DNA of 64,000 nt from Pseudofabraea citricarpa (GCA_029641185.1 JAPWGK010000001.1:632501-696500), one strand, 5' to 3'; positions 10,731 to 22,967 are shown, counted from the stretch's first letter. Translations and numbers: made by a program. The notes: a model not told the origin generated them from the sequence alone.

Positions 10731-12709
10731 TCATCGTGCATTGAACCTTGCTTGCGGATGTGAAGAGAGGGAGAGAGTAACGAGGGCATAGGGATTTCTA
10801 ATCTCATAGTTAGTGCAATGATCAAGGGCTGCTTCCGAAGAACTACATACAGAATACTTCTCTCGCCGGCGTCTTGCTCTGCATGTGGTAATATGTCTGA
10901 TGGTCCAAAAGGCGGCCGCTGAAAAAAGGAGGCTCATGAAGCCAAATGCCGGGAAGTGTTCCTGTGAGGGCTGAGAGGGCTGAGAGATGGGGTATGGGAT
11001 ATGTGATAGGCCTTTTAAGACAAACCAGTCGAATGAGCTAGGACCGACGAGGACGAGGAGCAGAAAGGCGACAAGGAACGCCATCTTCCTTCTGAAAGAC
11101 ATTTTCCCAGCAGGTTTCCCTCTGTTTCTGGGTGAATTGAATTGATCGTCCGACTCGGCGCGTTGGCCTTGCATGAACTGATTCCTTGGAAATTGTGAGC
11201 CATACGGAAGATTTCCATACTGATAATTCCCAGCGCTAGGTTCTGGATAGGCGGGAGCGTCGTGATGACCATATCCTAGACCGCCATAATTATTTCCATT
11301 GCCGTTGCCAAAGTTTTGGTTCTCATTAAAACTGGGTTCAGCGGGCTGGAAAGGCGCCTCCCCACTGTCCGATGAAGTATATGATTTAGTGTCAGAGCCA
11401 TAGGCAGACATTTTCCCGACAGGCTGGAAATCGGGTGCGTCCGGCTGATAAAATGGATTGCCAATAAAGCTACCCACAATCCACAGTTTGGAGCCTTTCT
11501 GCCCGCAACTGGCACAATTCGCCTCGCGGAGATTCGTCTGCTGAGGCATGCGCACATGGCAATGGGCACAGATATAAGCATGGGCGGGATCTCGGCGAGA
11601 GTACTCAAAATGCTCCTGGGCGAAATGATCTTGCAGCTCATCTGTGGCCACAAAGCAGGAGTCGCAGCCTAGGTATTCGCATTTATAGAAACCTCTGCCT
11701 CTACCGCTCTCATCCACGACATGGCAGAAAACACCAATCCAGATGTCTTCGCCATCCATAACGGCACCATACGGGTTGTATTCATGCGGCTGGAATGGGC
11801 TTGGGAATTCTTCAAATAGAGGTCCTGGGCGTTCTATCTCAGCTGTGCGAACAGAGATCCGCTGAGATGTCTCGGCAATTGTCGGCTGGGAATCCAATTC
11901 ACTCATAGAAGTGTCTGTAATTGTGTACTGAAGATTATCACCAATACCCAGCAATGTGTCACTCAGGCCTTGCGAGTTGCCATTCATGGGTTGGCTTTCG
12001 GGCGCAAGCGTGCCTGAAGAATTGCAACTAGTGTTCGAAGATTGTGAGCCTTGGTGCTGCGATCGTGAGGGCGATCCAGAAGACTGTTTTTGATAGACTT
12101 CTTTGAGGTGGGCAATATCGTGGTGGTCCAATGGGCACTGAGACTTGTCAGGGCTTTCTCATAACCAAGAATTAAGAGATGTTTGCTTACCTGGACTCTT
12201 CTTGCATGACAAGACTTACAGGCACCAAGAAAACGAATCAATTCGGCCTTTGCTCGAGCTTTGGGTGAGAGCGCACTTCTTCTTTTGACCTTGACCTTCT
12301 TTCCATCGAAGGTAGTCAGCGCTCCGGCAGACTGATCCCCAATATCCATAACACCGAAGTTGACGAGTTCTCCATTGGTAGAAACTGATATTGCGGTTTC
12401 TGCCTGGCTGATTGTCGATTTGCCAGTGGCAGATCGAGCTTTGGAAGGACTAGAAGGGCCACCAGGTTGTGAACCACCGGCTACCAAGTCTGCCAGAAGA
12501 TACTTCCTGTACAGTTCGACAGCTTGTGTGAGCTTCTCTGGCGGAATCGATATAGGATAGGGAGGGCGTAGGTTGTCTGCCTGGGGCGGAGAAGATGAGG
12601 TGGACGATACTTGGGTAGGTTGTGCTGGTTGCGATCTCGCAACTTGTCTGGGACGTATTTGCGTTCTTGCGGGAGGCCGCAGATATTGATGAGGTTGGTT
12701 GGGAAGCAT
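10731..12709 (-). CDS. Half-zinc-cluster protein with C2H2 finger, Cys4 motif and C-terminal membrane segments
   Basis: Exons 12709..12191 and 12137..10731 (53-nt intron, GTAAGC donor) encode 641 residues. The splice falls inside the zinc motif: ACKSCHARRVQ ends exon 1 and CPLDHHDIAHLKEVY opens exon 2, so cysteines 164, 167 and 174 make CX2CX6C, again only half of a Zn2Cys6 cluster. Downstream, C326-X4-C331-X12-H344-X4-H349 has C2H2-finger spacing, and C363-X2-C366 with C381-X2-C384 looks like a zinc ribbon or Cys4 knuckle. An Asn/Gly/Tyr-rich disordered stretch (about 420-500) precedes two hydrophobic segments near 525-540 (MAFLVAFLLLVLVG) and 569-587. A zinc-binding protein with C-terminal membrane segments could be a membrane-tethered regulator at the ER or nuclear envelope; that is inference. 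I do not recognise a named homologue. Confidence 0.78.
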
Positions 12710-14348
12710 TGTGGTTGCCTATGCAGAGCGTTGATCTTATCGTGCTTATAGGTGAGGCTGTCCCTCGAGTGATTGTTCGAGCAGAGGGTTAGAGCAAGAG
12801 ACAGGATGCGATGTTTGTACCCAAGGAGATACTAGAAAGAAGATACGATGACGCTGTACGCACACATGGCGGACATGTAAGAAAGAAAGAAACAACTTAG
12901 GCTTGAAGAGGGGGGCCATGCAATTATGTGCTCGAGGGCTTTTGAAGTGCTTCGGCTGAGGAGGCTCTTGTGGCCGCAAGGCAGATTTGGAGGTTCGCCC
13001 GGGACCCAAGTGACCACTCGCACAACGCGTTCTCGGTCTGGTTGATCGCCCCAGAACCTGGACCCACCTGCCGGTGAAGATGTAGCGAATTGGGGATGAA
13101 TTCGTGGTGTCTTTCTTCTTGCGTTGGTGCACTCGAACTGGCGGGGACTGGAGAGAAAAGCATTGATGCGGCGGGAGTGGGATGTCAGTTGCAAAGTTGA
13201 ATGGGACCTGAAGCGTGACGGTGCACGATGTCAGCATGTAGCTGGTAAGCGAAATGAGCAGAGTGGCTCATATGTGGCTCAGCTCAGCCTCTTGTGGGTG
13301 TATCGAGGGCCTCAATTGACCTCAATGGATGACGTACGAGTCCAGTCAAGGGCCCTGGTCGTGAGGAAAGAACGGTCGAGACCGAGATAACCAGGAATAC
13401 AGCTGTGTATCTCTACTGTGACGGTGCTACGAGAAGAAAAGATAAGTAGCTATTCCAGCCACGTTTCCAATCCGATTTCCCAATGTCGTGGCCAGGGACC
13501 GTACGGACGACGGAGTACCACCCCCGCTTTGAGGGGTACGGAAGCACATCTGTCGCCTATTCCTAACCGACCCGGCCCTCGTCTCAAACCATGATCAGAT
13601 CAGATCAGATCCAATCAGACGAGATTACTGATTGATAGGGTGGATTTGCTTGTCTTGGTTCGTGTGTGTATGCATACAATAGTGTGGGGGTTTTCCTTGT
13701 TCGGTCAAGGTATAACAGAGAAAGGTAATGTTAGGCAGCCGAGTTCTTTTACTGACAGTAATAATACTCCCAGATTCTGCTGTGAACTTCGGAGTCAGCA
13801 TGCCACAGATTTAGACGAATAGTTTCCAAAGTTAATATAGAATCGTGTGCAGATATCAAATTTTAATTCTGTAAAAGAGAACCGCATCGCCTAGCTAAGA
13901 TTAAATATTATTTTGTTTCTTTGCCCGCGTATTTTATTCTTCTTCTTTTCAATAAGAACAAATAAATCCTAGAGACGAATTTCCATGTTGATACACCAAG
14001 ATCAATGAATTTGGTTTTTCTTGCTAGGACGATAAAGAAGACCTGTTGATGTTTTTCGAGGGTACATAGAATGTGCTGAGCAGTACTTCGTCGCTTATTC
14101 GAGGTGTATTGTTCATTTATTGAAACAGCCCTATAGCTAAAATAAAACTGGCCATACTACATATCCACTGCGCGCTTTTGATAATATATAAACCTTTACA
14201 AGTATCGATGCATGCATTTCATCTGCTGTTATTCGTGGACACGATATACTGAAGTATACAAACACGGAAGGGGAGAGCTCTGGAGAACAAGATAATCATT
14301 AAAATTCATCATTATCACAGGGAACTACGTAAGATTCTCACACCCCGC
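12710..14348. other. Intergenic interval, no supported gene
   Basis: The left part (12710-13240) is the probable leader and promoter of the half-zinc-cluster gene; overlapping minus-strand frames of 79-163 codons there lack domains. A short GATCA repeat sits at about 13592-13606. From 13800 to 14340 the sequence is AT-rich and is probably the 3' flank of the alcohol dehydrogenase plus spacer. Confidence 0.4.
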
Positions 14349-15584
14349 TCAAGAAGTACCGAAAGCCTTATGAAAGCCCGTAAGAGTAACCCGGTAACGG
14401 ACATCATTAACCTTAACCTTCTCAACCGCCTTCTTGCACCCCTCCTCGCTAATATCGATCGTCTCAATCATAGGCTTGATCTTCTTATCCGCCGCGAGCT
14501 TCAGCATCTCCAAGCACTCCTTGCGGCTCCCGATATGCGAGCCAGCAATCTTCGATCCGTTTGGAGCGAAATCCTGGGCCATCATCTGCGGCAATGGCTT
14601 ATCTGGCAGACCAACGTTGTGGAATTCTCCATTGACGGCGAGCGTCGACATGTACGTGCTGAGATCAAACTCGTTGGTCATATCGGCGCAGTTGAGAATG
14701 AAGTTGAAGGTGAAAGGCAACGAGTCTGCCCACTTCTTGTCCTTGGTGCATACGAAATGGTCGGCGCCGAGTTTCTTGGCCTCGTCTTCTTTGGATGGCG
14801 TGTGTGACAAGGCCCAGACTTCAGCGCCGAGTGCTTTTGCCCACAACAGCCCGAAATGTCCTAGACCACCAATACCGAGAATCGCGATCTTCTTTCCAGG
14901 CCCACAGCCTGCTCGTACTAATGGGCTGTAGGTGGTGAGACCTGCACACATCATGGGTGCTGCGTCGATGGAGGGGATTGATTCTGGAATAGGAAAGACG
15001 AAGTATTCATGGACACGGATATGTGAAGAGTAGCCTCCTTGCGAAAAGAGTTGTTTCCCGTGCGAGTTGAGCATGGGTTCTTCACTGTGGCCTTCCTTCT
15101 GCTTGTATGGGGCATTGTAGGTATCTTGAACGATCAGCCTCATCCCTCAATAATCAGATGCGATGAGCAACTTACCAACTTGGCTCGGGCAGTAGTTCTC
15201 GTTATTGGACTTGCAATTTTTGCAGTCCATACATGATTGCACTTGAGCTCCGACTCCAACGCGATCTCCAACCTTGATCCCAGTCTTGCAGGCCTTGCCG
15301 ACCTTCAGGACTCGCCCAATCACTTCGTGGCCCACGCAGAGGGGTGTGGTGGAAAGTTCACCCCACCCTCCTGTGATGGTGTGCACATCTGATCCACAAA
15401 CACCGCAACACTCGTTGACAATATCAACATCGTGGTCTTCGAATGTTTTCGGCTCAAACTGTGCATGATTAGCAATTGCGGAATTGCCTTAAAGACACAT
15501 TTGGCTTACTTTCTCCTTCTTGAATGTGCTCCAATTTTTGGTATCACTGATCATGTAACCTTCAAACTGGGTTGGTGCAGACAT
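14349..15584 (-). CDS. Zinc-dependent NADP(H) alcohol dehydrogenase, cinnamyl-alcohol type
   Basis: This is a medium-chain dehydrogenase that interconverts aldehydes and alcohols, of the yeast Adh6/Adh7 and cinnamyl-alcohol dehydrogenase group; it is a cytosolic enzyme. Exons 15584..15510, 15458..15176 and 15124..14349 give 377 residues, the family's usual length of about 350-380. The catalytic zinc ligand C46 lies in CCGVCGSDVH, with H69 and E70 in CVGHEVIG. The structural zinc cysteines are C101, C104, C107 and C115. The dinucleotide-binding Gly motif is GIGGLGHFGLLWAKALGAEV, followed by a Ser-His-Thr stretch that fits NADP preference rather than NAD. No target signal is visible. Likely roles are aldehyde detoxification or aromatic aldehyde reduction; the exact substrate cannot be read from sequence. 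Confidence 0.93.
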
Positions 15585-17281
15585 GTTTGCTGTTTGTACG
15601 GAAACTTGATTGCAAGACTGAAATAGAGAAAGGATTTTGAAATTGGAGAGGTGAAGATCGTGACTGTCTAGATGATGGGGAAATAAATAACGTTTACTTA
15701 TCTTTCATCGAACTTATCGTTCATGAGTGAGGTCATGATGCTGCGGCTCTTTTTTACTCAGCCGTTCACATTAGGAAGCTACCAATTGGCATGTTCGAAT
15801 TCAGTACCACCTCAGCATCTAGACCTGCAACTAACCGTATATCCGATCGTGCGAGGATCGAGGAGCAGTAAACCCGATATGCAATTGACAAATAAGAGGT
15901 TCGGTGATTCAATAGTGAAGAATGAACTCAATGAATATGACATCAAGAGTCCAGAGGAATGGTGACGTCGTTAAGAGAACAGAGAACCGATGGAAGAGCT
16001 ATCTTCGCTTAGATCCGACGACGGTCGATCTTCCCGACGCATTGGGCTGGGCTGGGTTGTTGGCCTCGATTCTGGGGAAATGTACAGTATGGGCTTATTG
16101 CTGAGGGCATGGCAATAATATATTTCTGCTTCGATATAGACGAAACATGATCCTTTGCAAAAATGCAAGTGCAACTCCAGCGGCTGTTGCACTCGGCATA
16201 CCTGGCTACCGTCGGTCTTTTGTGATGCTCGCAATGTTCAAGGTAAAGATGCCGAACATCCCGAACTTGCTGTAGAGGTATGACCCGAGGCAGAAAGTTA
16301 GAGTCTCGTCCGGAGTACATCGAAGGATGTGTAAAGATGAAGTTGCAGCATCTGATATTTATATTCTGGATGGTAGTAACACCCTGATGGACACGACTCG
16401 AGTTGAAAGTCAAGCGATCAAAGCTCTACCTCGGCCTCGGAATACTTCGCAAAACACCCACTCGGACCTAGCATCATCTGGCACACCAACCCGTGTTTGC
16501 CTCTCCTCAATATAAATTCAGGCGCATCCCCTTCGTCCATCTCACGATCTGATGCCAACCTCAACCCCGAACATCGGTGCGACGTCGCTCGGTCACCCTC
16601 CATCTCACACGTGCATTTCTCCTTTGGCCCGGTTATGTTCGGGTATTGAATTCCGGGGCACACGAGTCAAGAAAAAGCCATGACGATGCCGTCTTTCCGT
16701 GTCCAACCATCACCACCATGATGGAAATTTGATGATGACTCGTGATGCGAATAGATTCCAATGACTGTTATCAGTCAGTGGCAGCTGACTTGAGGCCCGT
16801 TCAGCTCTGTGGGAGGTGACGAGGTAGAGGAGCACAAGCTCAGGTTGGGAGTGCGAACGAGCACACGAGCATTATTAAAGTATGCGACACAGACAAGCAC
16901 AAAACACCAAGAGTCATCTCCCAAGAATAGTGCATATCCACAATCCAGCAGCCCCATCTCTCCGTTCACAACCTCACAACCCCAGCCTTGGCTCGGGAAA
17001 ATGCTCTCCCATGGAAATTCCGGACCCGCGCGTGCTCGCATCACCAAGATGGAATTCTCACCGATTCCAACCGACTTCTCCGGCTGAAGGTGTCCTCCAG
17101 GCCTATCCTGACGAAAGACTCCGATTTCGATATGCGTTCATTGGCCAAAGAGGGCAAGATCCCAAGAGATAATGTGTCTGCCAGGATGCCAGGATGCCAG
17201 CTTCGGCATCAATTTCTGGAGAAGTGGGCTACATCCCTGTTACATGTGCGGACCAGCGTTCTGAGGGGTTTTGCTGGCTCT

Positions 17282-17330
17282 GCTCATTGCTCATTGCTCA
17301 TTGCTCATTGCTCATTGCTCATTGCTCATT
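17282..17330. repeat. Minisatellite (GCTCATT)x7
   Basis: Seven perfect head-to-tail copies of the 7-mer GCTCATT cover 49 nt and run into a diverged GATCAAT unit. It lies in non-coding DNA about 1.1 kb upstream of the transcription factor gene. Length polymorphism between strains is expected for such arrays. Confidence 0.97.
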
Positions 17331-17654
17331 GATCAATGATTCCGCAAAGGGGGGGCGCCGGAGTGATTGGAGTGATTGGATGTCCCCTATAATCTTTCTG
17401 CGGAGCATGTGGGGTCATGGCTTCTGCTGATAGTCACTGCGACCATCGAGTCGAGACTGGAGAAGAAGGTTTGGCAACACACGAGCTTTCCGTCAAAATG
17501 CGGAACTGGGCAATAATGTGGCGGTGGGTAAGAGTGAGTGAGAGTGTAGAGCGTGAGAGAGAGGTCAGAGCAAGAAGAGCAAGAGTCAGCTTTCGAGTTG
17601 TGTTTCGCTATGATTGACATGTGAGAGTTGATTATGGTTATGAGTACAGTAGCT

Positions 17655-17682
17655 GACTGATGATGATGATGATGATGATGAG
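17655..17682. repeat. Microsatellite (TGA)n
   Basis: An uninterrupted run of TGA/GAT triplets in non-coding DNA upstream of the Zn2Cys6 factor gene. Confidence 0.9.
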
Positions 17683-17780
17683 TAGGGTAGAGTATGTATG
17701 TATGACAAGACAAGGCAGCTGGTGACCGCAAGACAAGGCATTGAATTGCATTGTTACAGAGCTACTCGTACATACAGTAG

Positions 17781-17870
17781 CTCAACTCAACTCAACTCAA
17801 CCCTCTTCATTAGCATGTGCTCTACTCTATCAATAATATGTACTGTACAAGCACAAGCACAAGCACAAGC
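17781..17870. repeat. Two short tandem repeats: (CTCAA)x4 and (ACAAGC)x4
   Basis: Four copies of CTCAA occupy 17781-17800 and four copies of ACAAGC occupy 17847-17870, separated by a stretch containing TACTGTAC. They sit in the same upstream region as the GCTCATT and TGA arrays. Confidence 0.95.
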
Positions 17871-18409
17871 AGCTCGCTCTTCTAAGCAGCATCTCCCCTG
17901 CCAATGCTCCATTAATCGTAGCAAAATCACGCATCACGCATCACCAGCACAGGACCCGTAAAAGAATGGCCGTCTTGACTTCTTTCGTAACAAGTTTCAT
18001 GCCATTTGTCCCTTGTCCCTTCTTGCTGGCCCCAAAACAAAACGCCCTTTGCCCCGCCCCGCCATCGCCATCCACAAGTGACCTTTCCCCCGTCCATCGC
18101 CGTCTGCCTCTCATTCATCTACCGCGTATTTCCTGGTCCTTCCCATCCCCGGACCCTCCTCGTTCAAGACAGCCACTACTTTCCCCACAGCCCGCAGCCC
18201 ACAGCCCACAGTCCATCCTCCCACCTCCGTACTTAAGCACGAGCACATCCCTCCGACCAAGATTTTCCGGCCGATTGCTAAACAATTCTTGTTGCTTTTG
18301 CCATTTGGATTCCTCGACCCTCTCTCTCTCTCTCTTCCTCTCCCTCCACAACATTGTACATCTCTGCTCGCCCCCCTGCTCAGAGATTGGCATCTGAAGC
18401 ATTGCATTG

Positions 18410-21235
18410 ATGTTACACGAGGACCTGCTTTCACATGACTCTCTCTCAATCGCTTTCGCATCCGATATGCACGCCGTCATCATGAGTACCGAAAAGCCCA
18501 ACTCCCCTTCAGACCGCGCATCCGCGTCGCAATCTCCAGCTGCCGAATCCGCCTCCAAGAAACGAGACACGTCGGCTGCGGCTCTCGACAGCGCCGGGAA
18601 TCCAAAGCCAGTAAAGAGAAGAGCGGCAAAAGCCTGCGCAGCATGTCGAGCTCGAAAGGTCCGTTGCGATGTAATGCAGCGCTACCATGTTACCGCAGAC
18701 GGTGAGGTCACGTGCTCAAACTGTACGATGGATGGCATCAAATGCGTAATTGAAGAGAGCAAGCGGAGGAAGTGAGTCGTGAAACCTCCCGAGACTGACA
18801 TGGCAAGCTGACAAGCTCCAAGGAAGCATCTCACCAACCCGCCCGTGCAGAATCCAGCTCCAGCTCTGGCACAGCCAAACAACAGTGCAGCCCAATCATG
18901 GGGACCCGGAGTCGTGAATCCTACTGAGGTGAACAACCCGGACGCTCGGAGATGGAGCAGTGGTTCTACCATGTCCAATGATGCAGAGGACTATGCAACT
19001 TCTCAGCATGTTCCGCACTCAATATGTACGTTGGCACAATTCTCCCTCTCTGGCTAAGCTAATGGCACAAGACCAAAATGTAAATAAGCAGATTGACAAA
19101 GGCGAGCTCTTGAGACAAGCATATCAACGTCGCCTTAACAACCCGGACCCGAGCTACTCTTTATTGACAGCTGCTTCTCCGCATGGTGATATGACTTCTG
19201 TGCGAAGCAGGCTTCTCTCTCCGCCAGCCCCCGTCCCCGCTCCCGTCCCTGTCCTCAAGCATAGATTAGCAGACTATTTGAGGCCATTGCCGCAGCGATT
19301 GACCACCGTTGACATTGATTATCTCTTTGCCAAAGGTGCATTATCTCTACCAGATGACCCCACCCGGAATGCCCTTCTGCAGAGTTATCTGGAATATGTT
19401 CATCCTTATATGCCACTGATCGAGCTTCATGAATTACTGGAGATAATAAATGATGGAACAGGGCAAACTGGAAAGATCAGTCTCTTGCTTTTCCAGGCTG
19501 TGATGTTTGCAGGTACGGCTTTTGTGGATATGGAGTATTTGATAAATGCCGGTTTCACAAATCGGAAGGCAGCGAGAAAGGCATTCTTCCAAAAAGCAAG
19601 AGTATGCAAAGTCCGTGGCCCTCGGAAGATAATTGCTAATCTCCTGCTCAGGTCTTGTACGATTTTGATTACGAAGTCGATCGCGTTTCCCTCGTTCAGT
19701 CCCTCCTACTCATGACTTATTGGTACGAAACCCCCGACGACCAAAAAGATACCTGGCATTGGATGGGAGTCGCGATATCTCTGGCACACACGATTGGGTT
19801 ACATCGAAACCCAGAAACATCAAATATGGATGAAAACAAAAAAAAGTTGTGGAAGCGGATATGGTGGTCTTGTTTCATGCGAGATCGTCTTGTTGCGCTC
19901 GGAATGAGACGGCCAACTAGAGTTAAGGACGAAGACTATGATGTGCCGATGCTCACGGAGGAAGATTTTGAACTTCAACCGTTAGGCGAGCATATCACGA
20001 TCATCCCTCAAGGTTGTACGCTTGTCCGTGACGTCGAAGCACAAAGAGAGCTGGCCCAGATGTGCATCGCGAAAGCGAAGCTATGTCTCTGTGTTAGCCA
20101 TGTGCTGAGTGCACAATACTCAGTATTAGTGAAGCATCAAGGAATGCAAGGCCAGGAAGGAAATACGCGATCGAGTGTGATGTTGTTTCCCAAGAAACTG
20201 GATCAAACAGACGAAGTCAAGAATTGCGATGTTGAGCTGAGTGATTGGGTTGATGAACTTCCGTCATCATGTCTCTATTCAGATGACATTGCGCCAGGGA
20301 GCAGCGGAGCTCCTTTGTTCGTGCACCGCTCTCTTCTACACATGGTATATTTCACCACTTTGTCCGCATTGCACCGACCCCAAGTCCTTCCCGCCGCAGA
20401 AACCTCGCAACCAGACAAATGTCGAGAACTGCAAGATCTTTCGCGGAAGAAGGTTCGTGAAGCTTCGCGTGAGATTACTAGGATATCTCAAGATCTTCAT
20501 TCTTTAGGACTTGAGAAATACTTACCAACAACTGGTGTCACTGTCCTCCTTCCAGCTATCATTATTCATCTTTTGGATATCAAGTCATGTAACGATGAAG
20601 CACGTCAAGCTGCCATGGATGGATTCTGTCAATGCATGCTCGTGTTAGAAAAACTACGGGATAATTACTCGTCGGCCGATTTTGCAACTCAGTTCCTGGA
20701 AGCAGCCATTCGAAAGGCCGATATTGATGTAGTAATGGCTCGTGGACAAGAGAAGGCCAGGGCTCTTGGATTGCGCAAGGTTCAGGAGTTGCAAGCTGAC
20801 CGGAGAACGCCACCAGCCACAAGCGATGAGTTCTCGGGATTACACAATGCTCACTTACAGCACAAGACTCAGATTGATCCTCTACACAACTCTATCTCGG
20901 CTCGTACACCACCTGAGAGCGAGGAAATCTCCTTTACGACTCCGGTCATGATGCAGAATCAATTACCAGCTACCACGGAAATGAACCTCCTCGACAGCAA
21001 TATCGACCTGAATGATTTCTTGAACTTCGACGCGAGTAACACGGAGATGTGGAACGTTCCTTTGGAAGAGGGTGCGCATGGCGAGAGCGGTGGGTTCATG
21101 GGCGACATGAACTGGATCGATCACGAGGCTCCTGGGTGGTCGAGATTAAACAGCCCCTTGCCAGAACTACATCAAGGCGTTTTCGGCTTTGTGAGTATGG
21201 AATCGTCGAAGAACGAGATCGATGGTGTTGCTTAG
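18410..21235 (+). CDS. Zn2Cys6 transcription factor, CTF1/Far-like
   Basis: This is a nuclear fungal-type transcriptional regulator. Exons 18410..18771, 18823..19025, 19072..19601 and 19652..21235 give 892 residues with introns of 46-51 nt. The zinc cluster is at residues 76-112: cysteines 76, 79, 86, 102, 105, 112, spacing CX2CX6CX15CX2CX6C. The 15-residue loop (DVMQRYHVTADGEVT) is longer than in most clusters; from memory such long loops occur in cutinase/fatty-acid regulators of the CTF1 and FarA type, so lipid-related control is a fair guess. A basic stretch KKRD...KRRAAK precedes it, and the first intron lies just after it. The middle holds a Fungal_trans-type region (VLYDFDYEVDRVSLVQSLLL, TYWYETPDDQKDTWHWMGVA, ISLAHTIGLHRNPE, WWSCFMRDRLVALGMRRP). 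The C-terminus is acidic with Asn/Asp-rich segments that could activate transcription. ATGs at 18467 and 18482 are in-frame alternatives. Confidence 0.9.
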
Positions 21236-21985
21236 AGCATGCGGCATATATTTTGGCGGAGTTTTTCTTTTTGGGATGGGATGGGATGGGATGGATAGCA
21301 TGGCACGGCATGGTTCTGGCAGGGAAAAAACATGTACAAAAGCGACAGGAAGGGTTGGGATCTTCTTTGTTCTTGCTTGTTTGCTTTTATGCATATAGAG
21401 CATTTACCTCTTTTCTAGATGAGATCCTTCTGGTGGAGTTTTTTCTTTCTTCTTTTGGTTTCTTGGGTGGTATCAAAGGATTTCTCGATTTTTCGTTCCC
21501 CTTCTTCTCTCGGCAAGGAGGAAACCCCTGCCGAACAGAGAGAGGCACCGTGGTATGTATATAATTGAGGTGGTGGATGGGATGGAATTATGTGGACCCG
21601 TGAACGGGGTCACTATGAATAGACTGTTTATATCTACCTCTGATGCTCTCGAGCGTTTTTCCTGCCTCTCCTGCGATTAGAAAAATAAGGAAGAAACGTA
21701 ATTGGAATTCTGCTGCTGATATATAGGTAGTAGGTACCTCGGTATGGTGGCTGAGGTGTGGATAGAGTAGATCCTCAGCTCAGGCCCCGAAGGAGGATTA
21801 CTCATTATTTCAGGGCCCAGTAGTGGAGTGGAGTGTAGAGTGGTAGTGGTGATAGGCGAGGTATTACTCATCATCATCAATCAATCAGCCCTGATGCTTC
21901 CTTTCTCTCTTTCTCTCCTATCCTTGTCCTTTCTGGCCTTTCGCACCGCAGGCATGTGAGCACGCACATGTAGGTACCCATGTAT

Positions 21986-21999
21986 GTACTGTACAGTAC
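21986..21999. promoter_or_regulatory. 14-nt perfect palindrome GTACTGTACAGTAC
   Basis: A perfectly self-complementary 14-mer flanked by TGTAT and TGTAT. The same 12-nt core recurs at 22895-22906 and 22956-22967 in this interval. Function unknown; it could be a dimeric factor site or a genome-wide repeated word. Confidence 0.6.
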
Positions 22000-22894
22000 T
22001 GTATGTGTATGTGTGTATGTGTATGCGAGGCGAGTCAAGAGATGGAAAGTATATACAGTCTCACTTGTACTTGTATGGCACATGTAAATCCACCTCTACT
22101 TCTAAACTAAAACTACCTCCCATCTTGATATTGTATTTCTTTGTAGACGAAGAGGAGGAGAGAGAGGAGAGGGACAAGCTATCCATGTCTTACGGTGAGG
22201 GGCCCAAGGGGTCCGAGAGTCCGAGAGCTCGAGAGCTCGAGAGTTCTGAGGGTTCTGAGGCTGTGAGAGTTTGAGGTGTGGAGGGGAAGAAGAAGAGAAA
22301 GAAGTGGGGAAGTGAAGTGAAGGGGAGGGAATGGGAGGGGAGGAAAGTTAAAATGGAGATCATAATTGCAATACCGTACAGTAGCAGAGTAGAGCAGAGC
22401 AGATTTATCGGGGATTTTGTCTTTCAATTATTGAGGATGGGTGCGATATATTGATTGATAGATACCTACCTAGATAGACAGACCTACTCCACCTCCCCTA
22501 CCTCTTCAAGAGTTTTCGATTTTCTTGATCTTCTACTCCTCTGTTTTTGCATCTCGTTGCGTCTTCTCAATATAGTCAGTCGGTGCTCGATATTTATCGA
22601 TGATGATTCTTCTCTGACCTTTGTCTTCGCATCTGGTTTAGCCACGCCCGCTCTTGTTTAGCTCTCCCCCCTTCCCCCCCTTCCCCCGCGCCTGCTATAC
22701 CATACTGTACTGTACCGTACCGTACCTCAGCTCACCTTTGCCTCTTACCTCTCAGCCCAGCCCAGCCAAAGCTAGACTAACGAACGGTAAGGTAGGTAAC
22801 TAGTCATTTTCGTCAACTCTTGCAGTAGAGTGTTGGATGAACGAACGTGCTGTCCTTCCCCGCGGGGATGCGGATGTTACTTTCCGTCGTGTGC

Positions 22895-22967
22895 TACTGT
22901 ACAGTACGCTACAGTATGCAGAGCATGTTCGTAATACTACTACTGTGCGATGCTGTACTGTACAGTA
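22895..22967. repeat. Two further TACTGTACAGTA palindromes
   Basis: Perfect 12-nt palindromes at 22895-22906 and 22956-22967, 61 nt apart, in the interval upstream of the ankyrin gene and downstream of the transcription factor. Confidence 0.85.

Larger units (their letters stand above)
15585..18409. other. Long intergenic interval with short tandem repeats; leader of the transcription factor
   Basis: This is 2.8 kb without a supported gene. Left: promoter of the alcohol dehydrogenase. Right: a pyrimidine-rich leader (CT-runs near 18318-18345) of the Zn2Cys6 factor; a 143-codon plus-strand frame (17966..18397) ends 12 nt before the first candidate ATG and looks like compositional leader or a uORF, being Pro/Ser-rich with no domain. 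Several simple tandem repeats cluster at 17.28-17.87 kb and are listed separately. Confidence 0.45.

Noticed and set aside
17966..18397. 143-codon Pro/Ser-rich frame before the transcription factor
   Set aside because: Ends 12 nt before the first candidate ATG and looks like pyrimidine-rich leader; at most a uORF.
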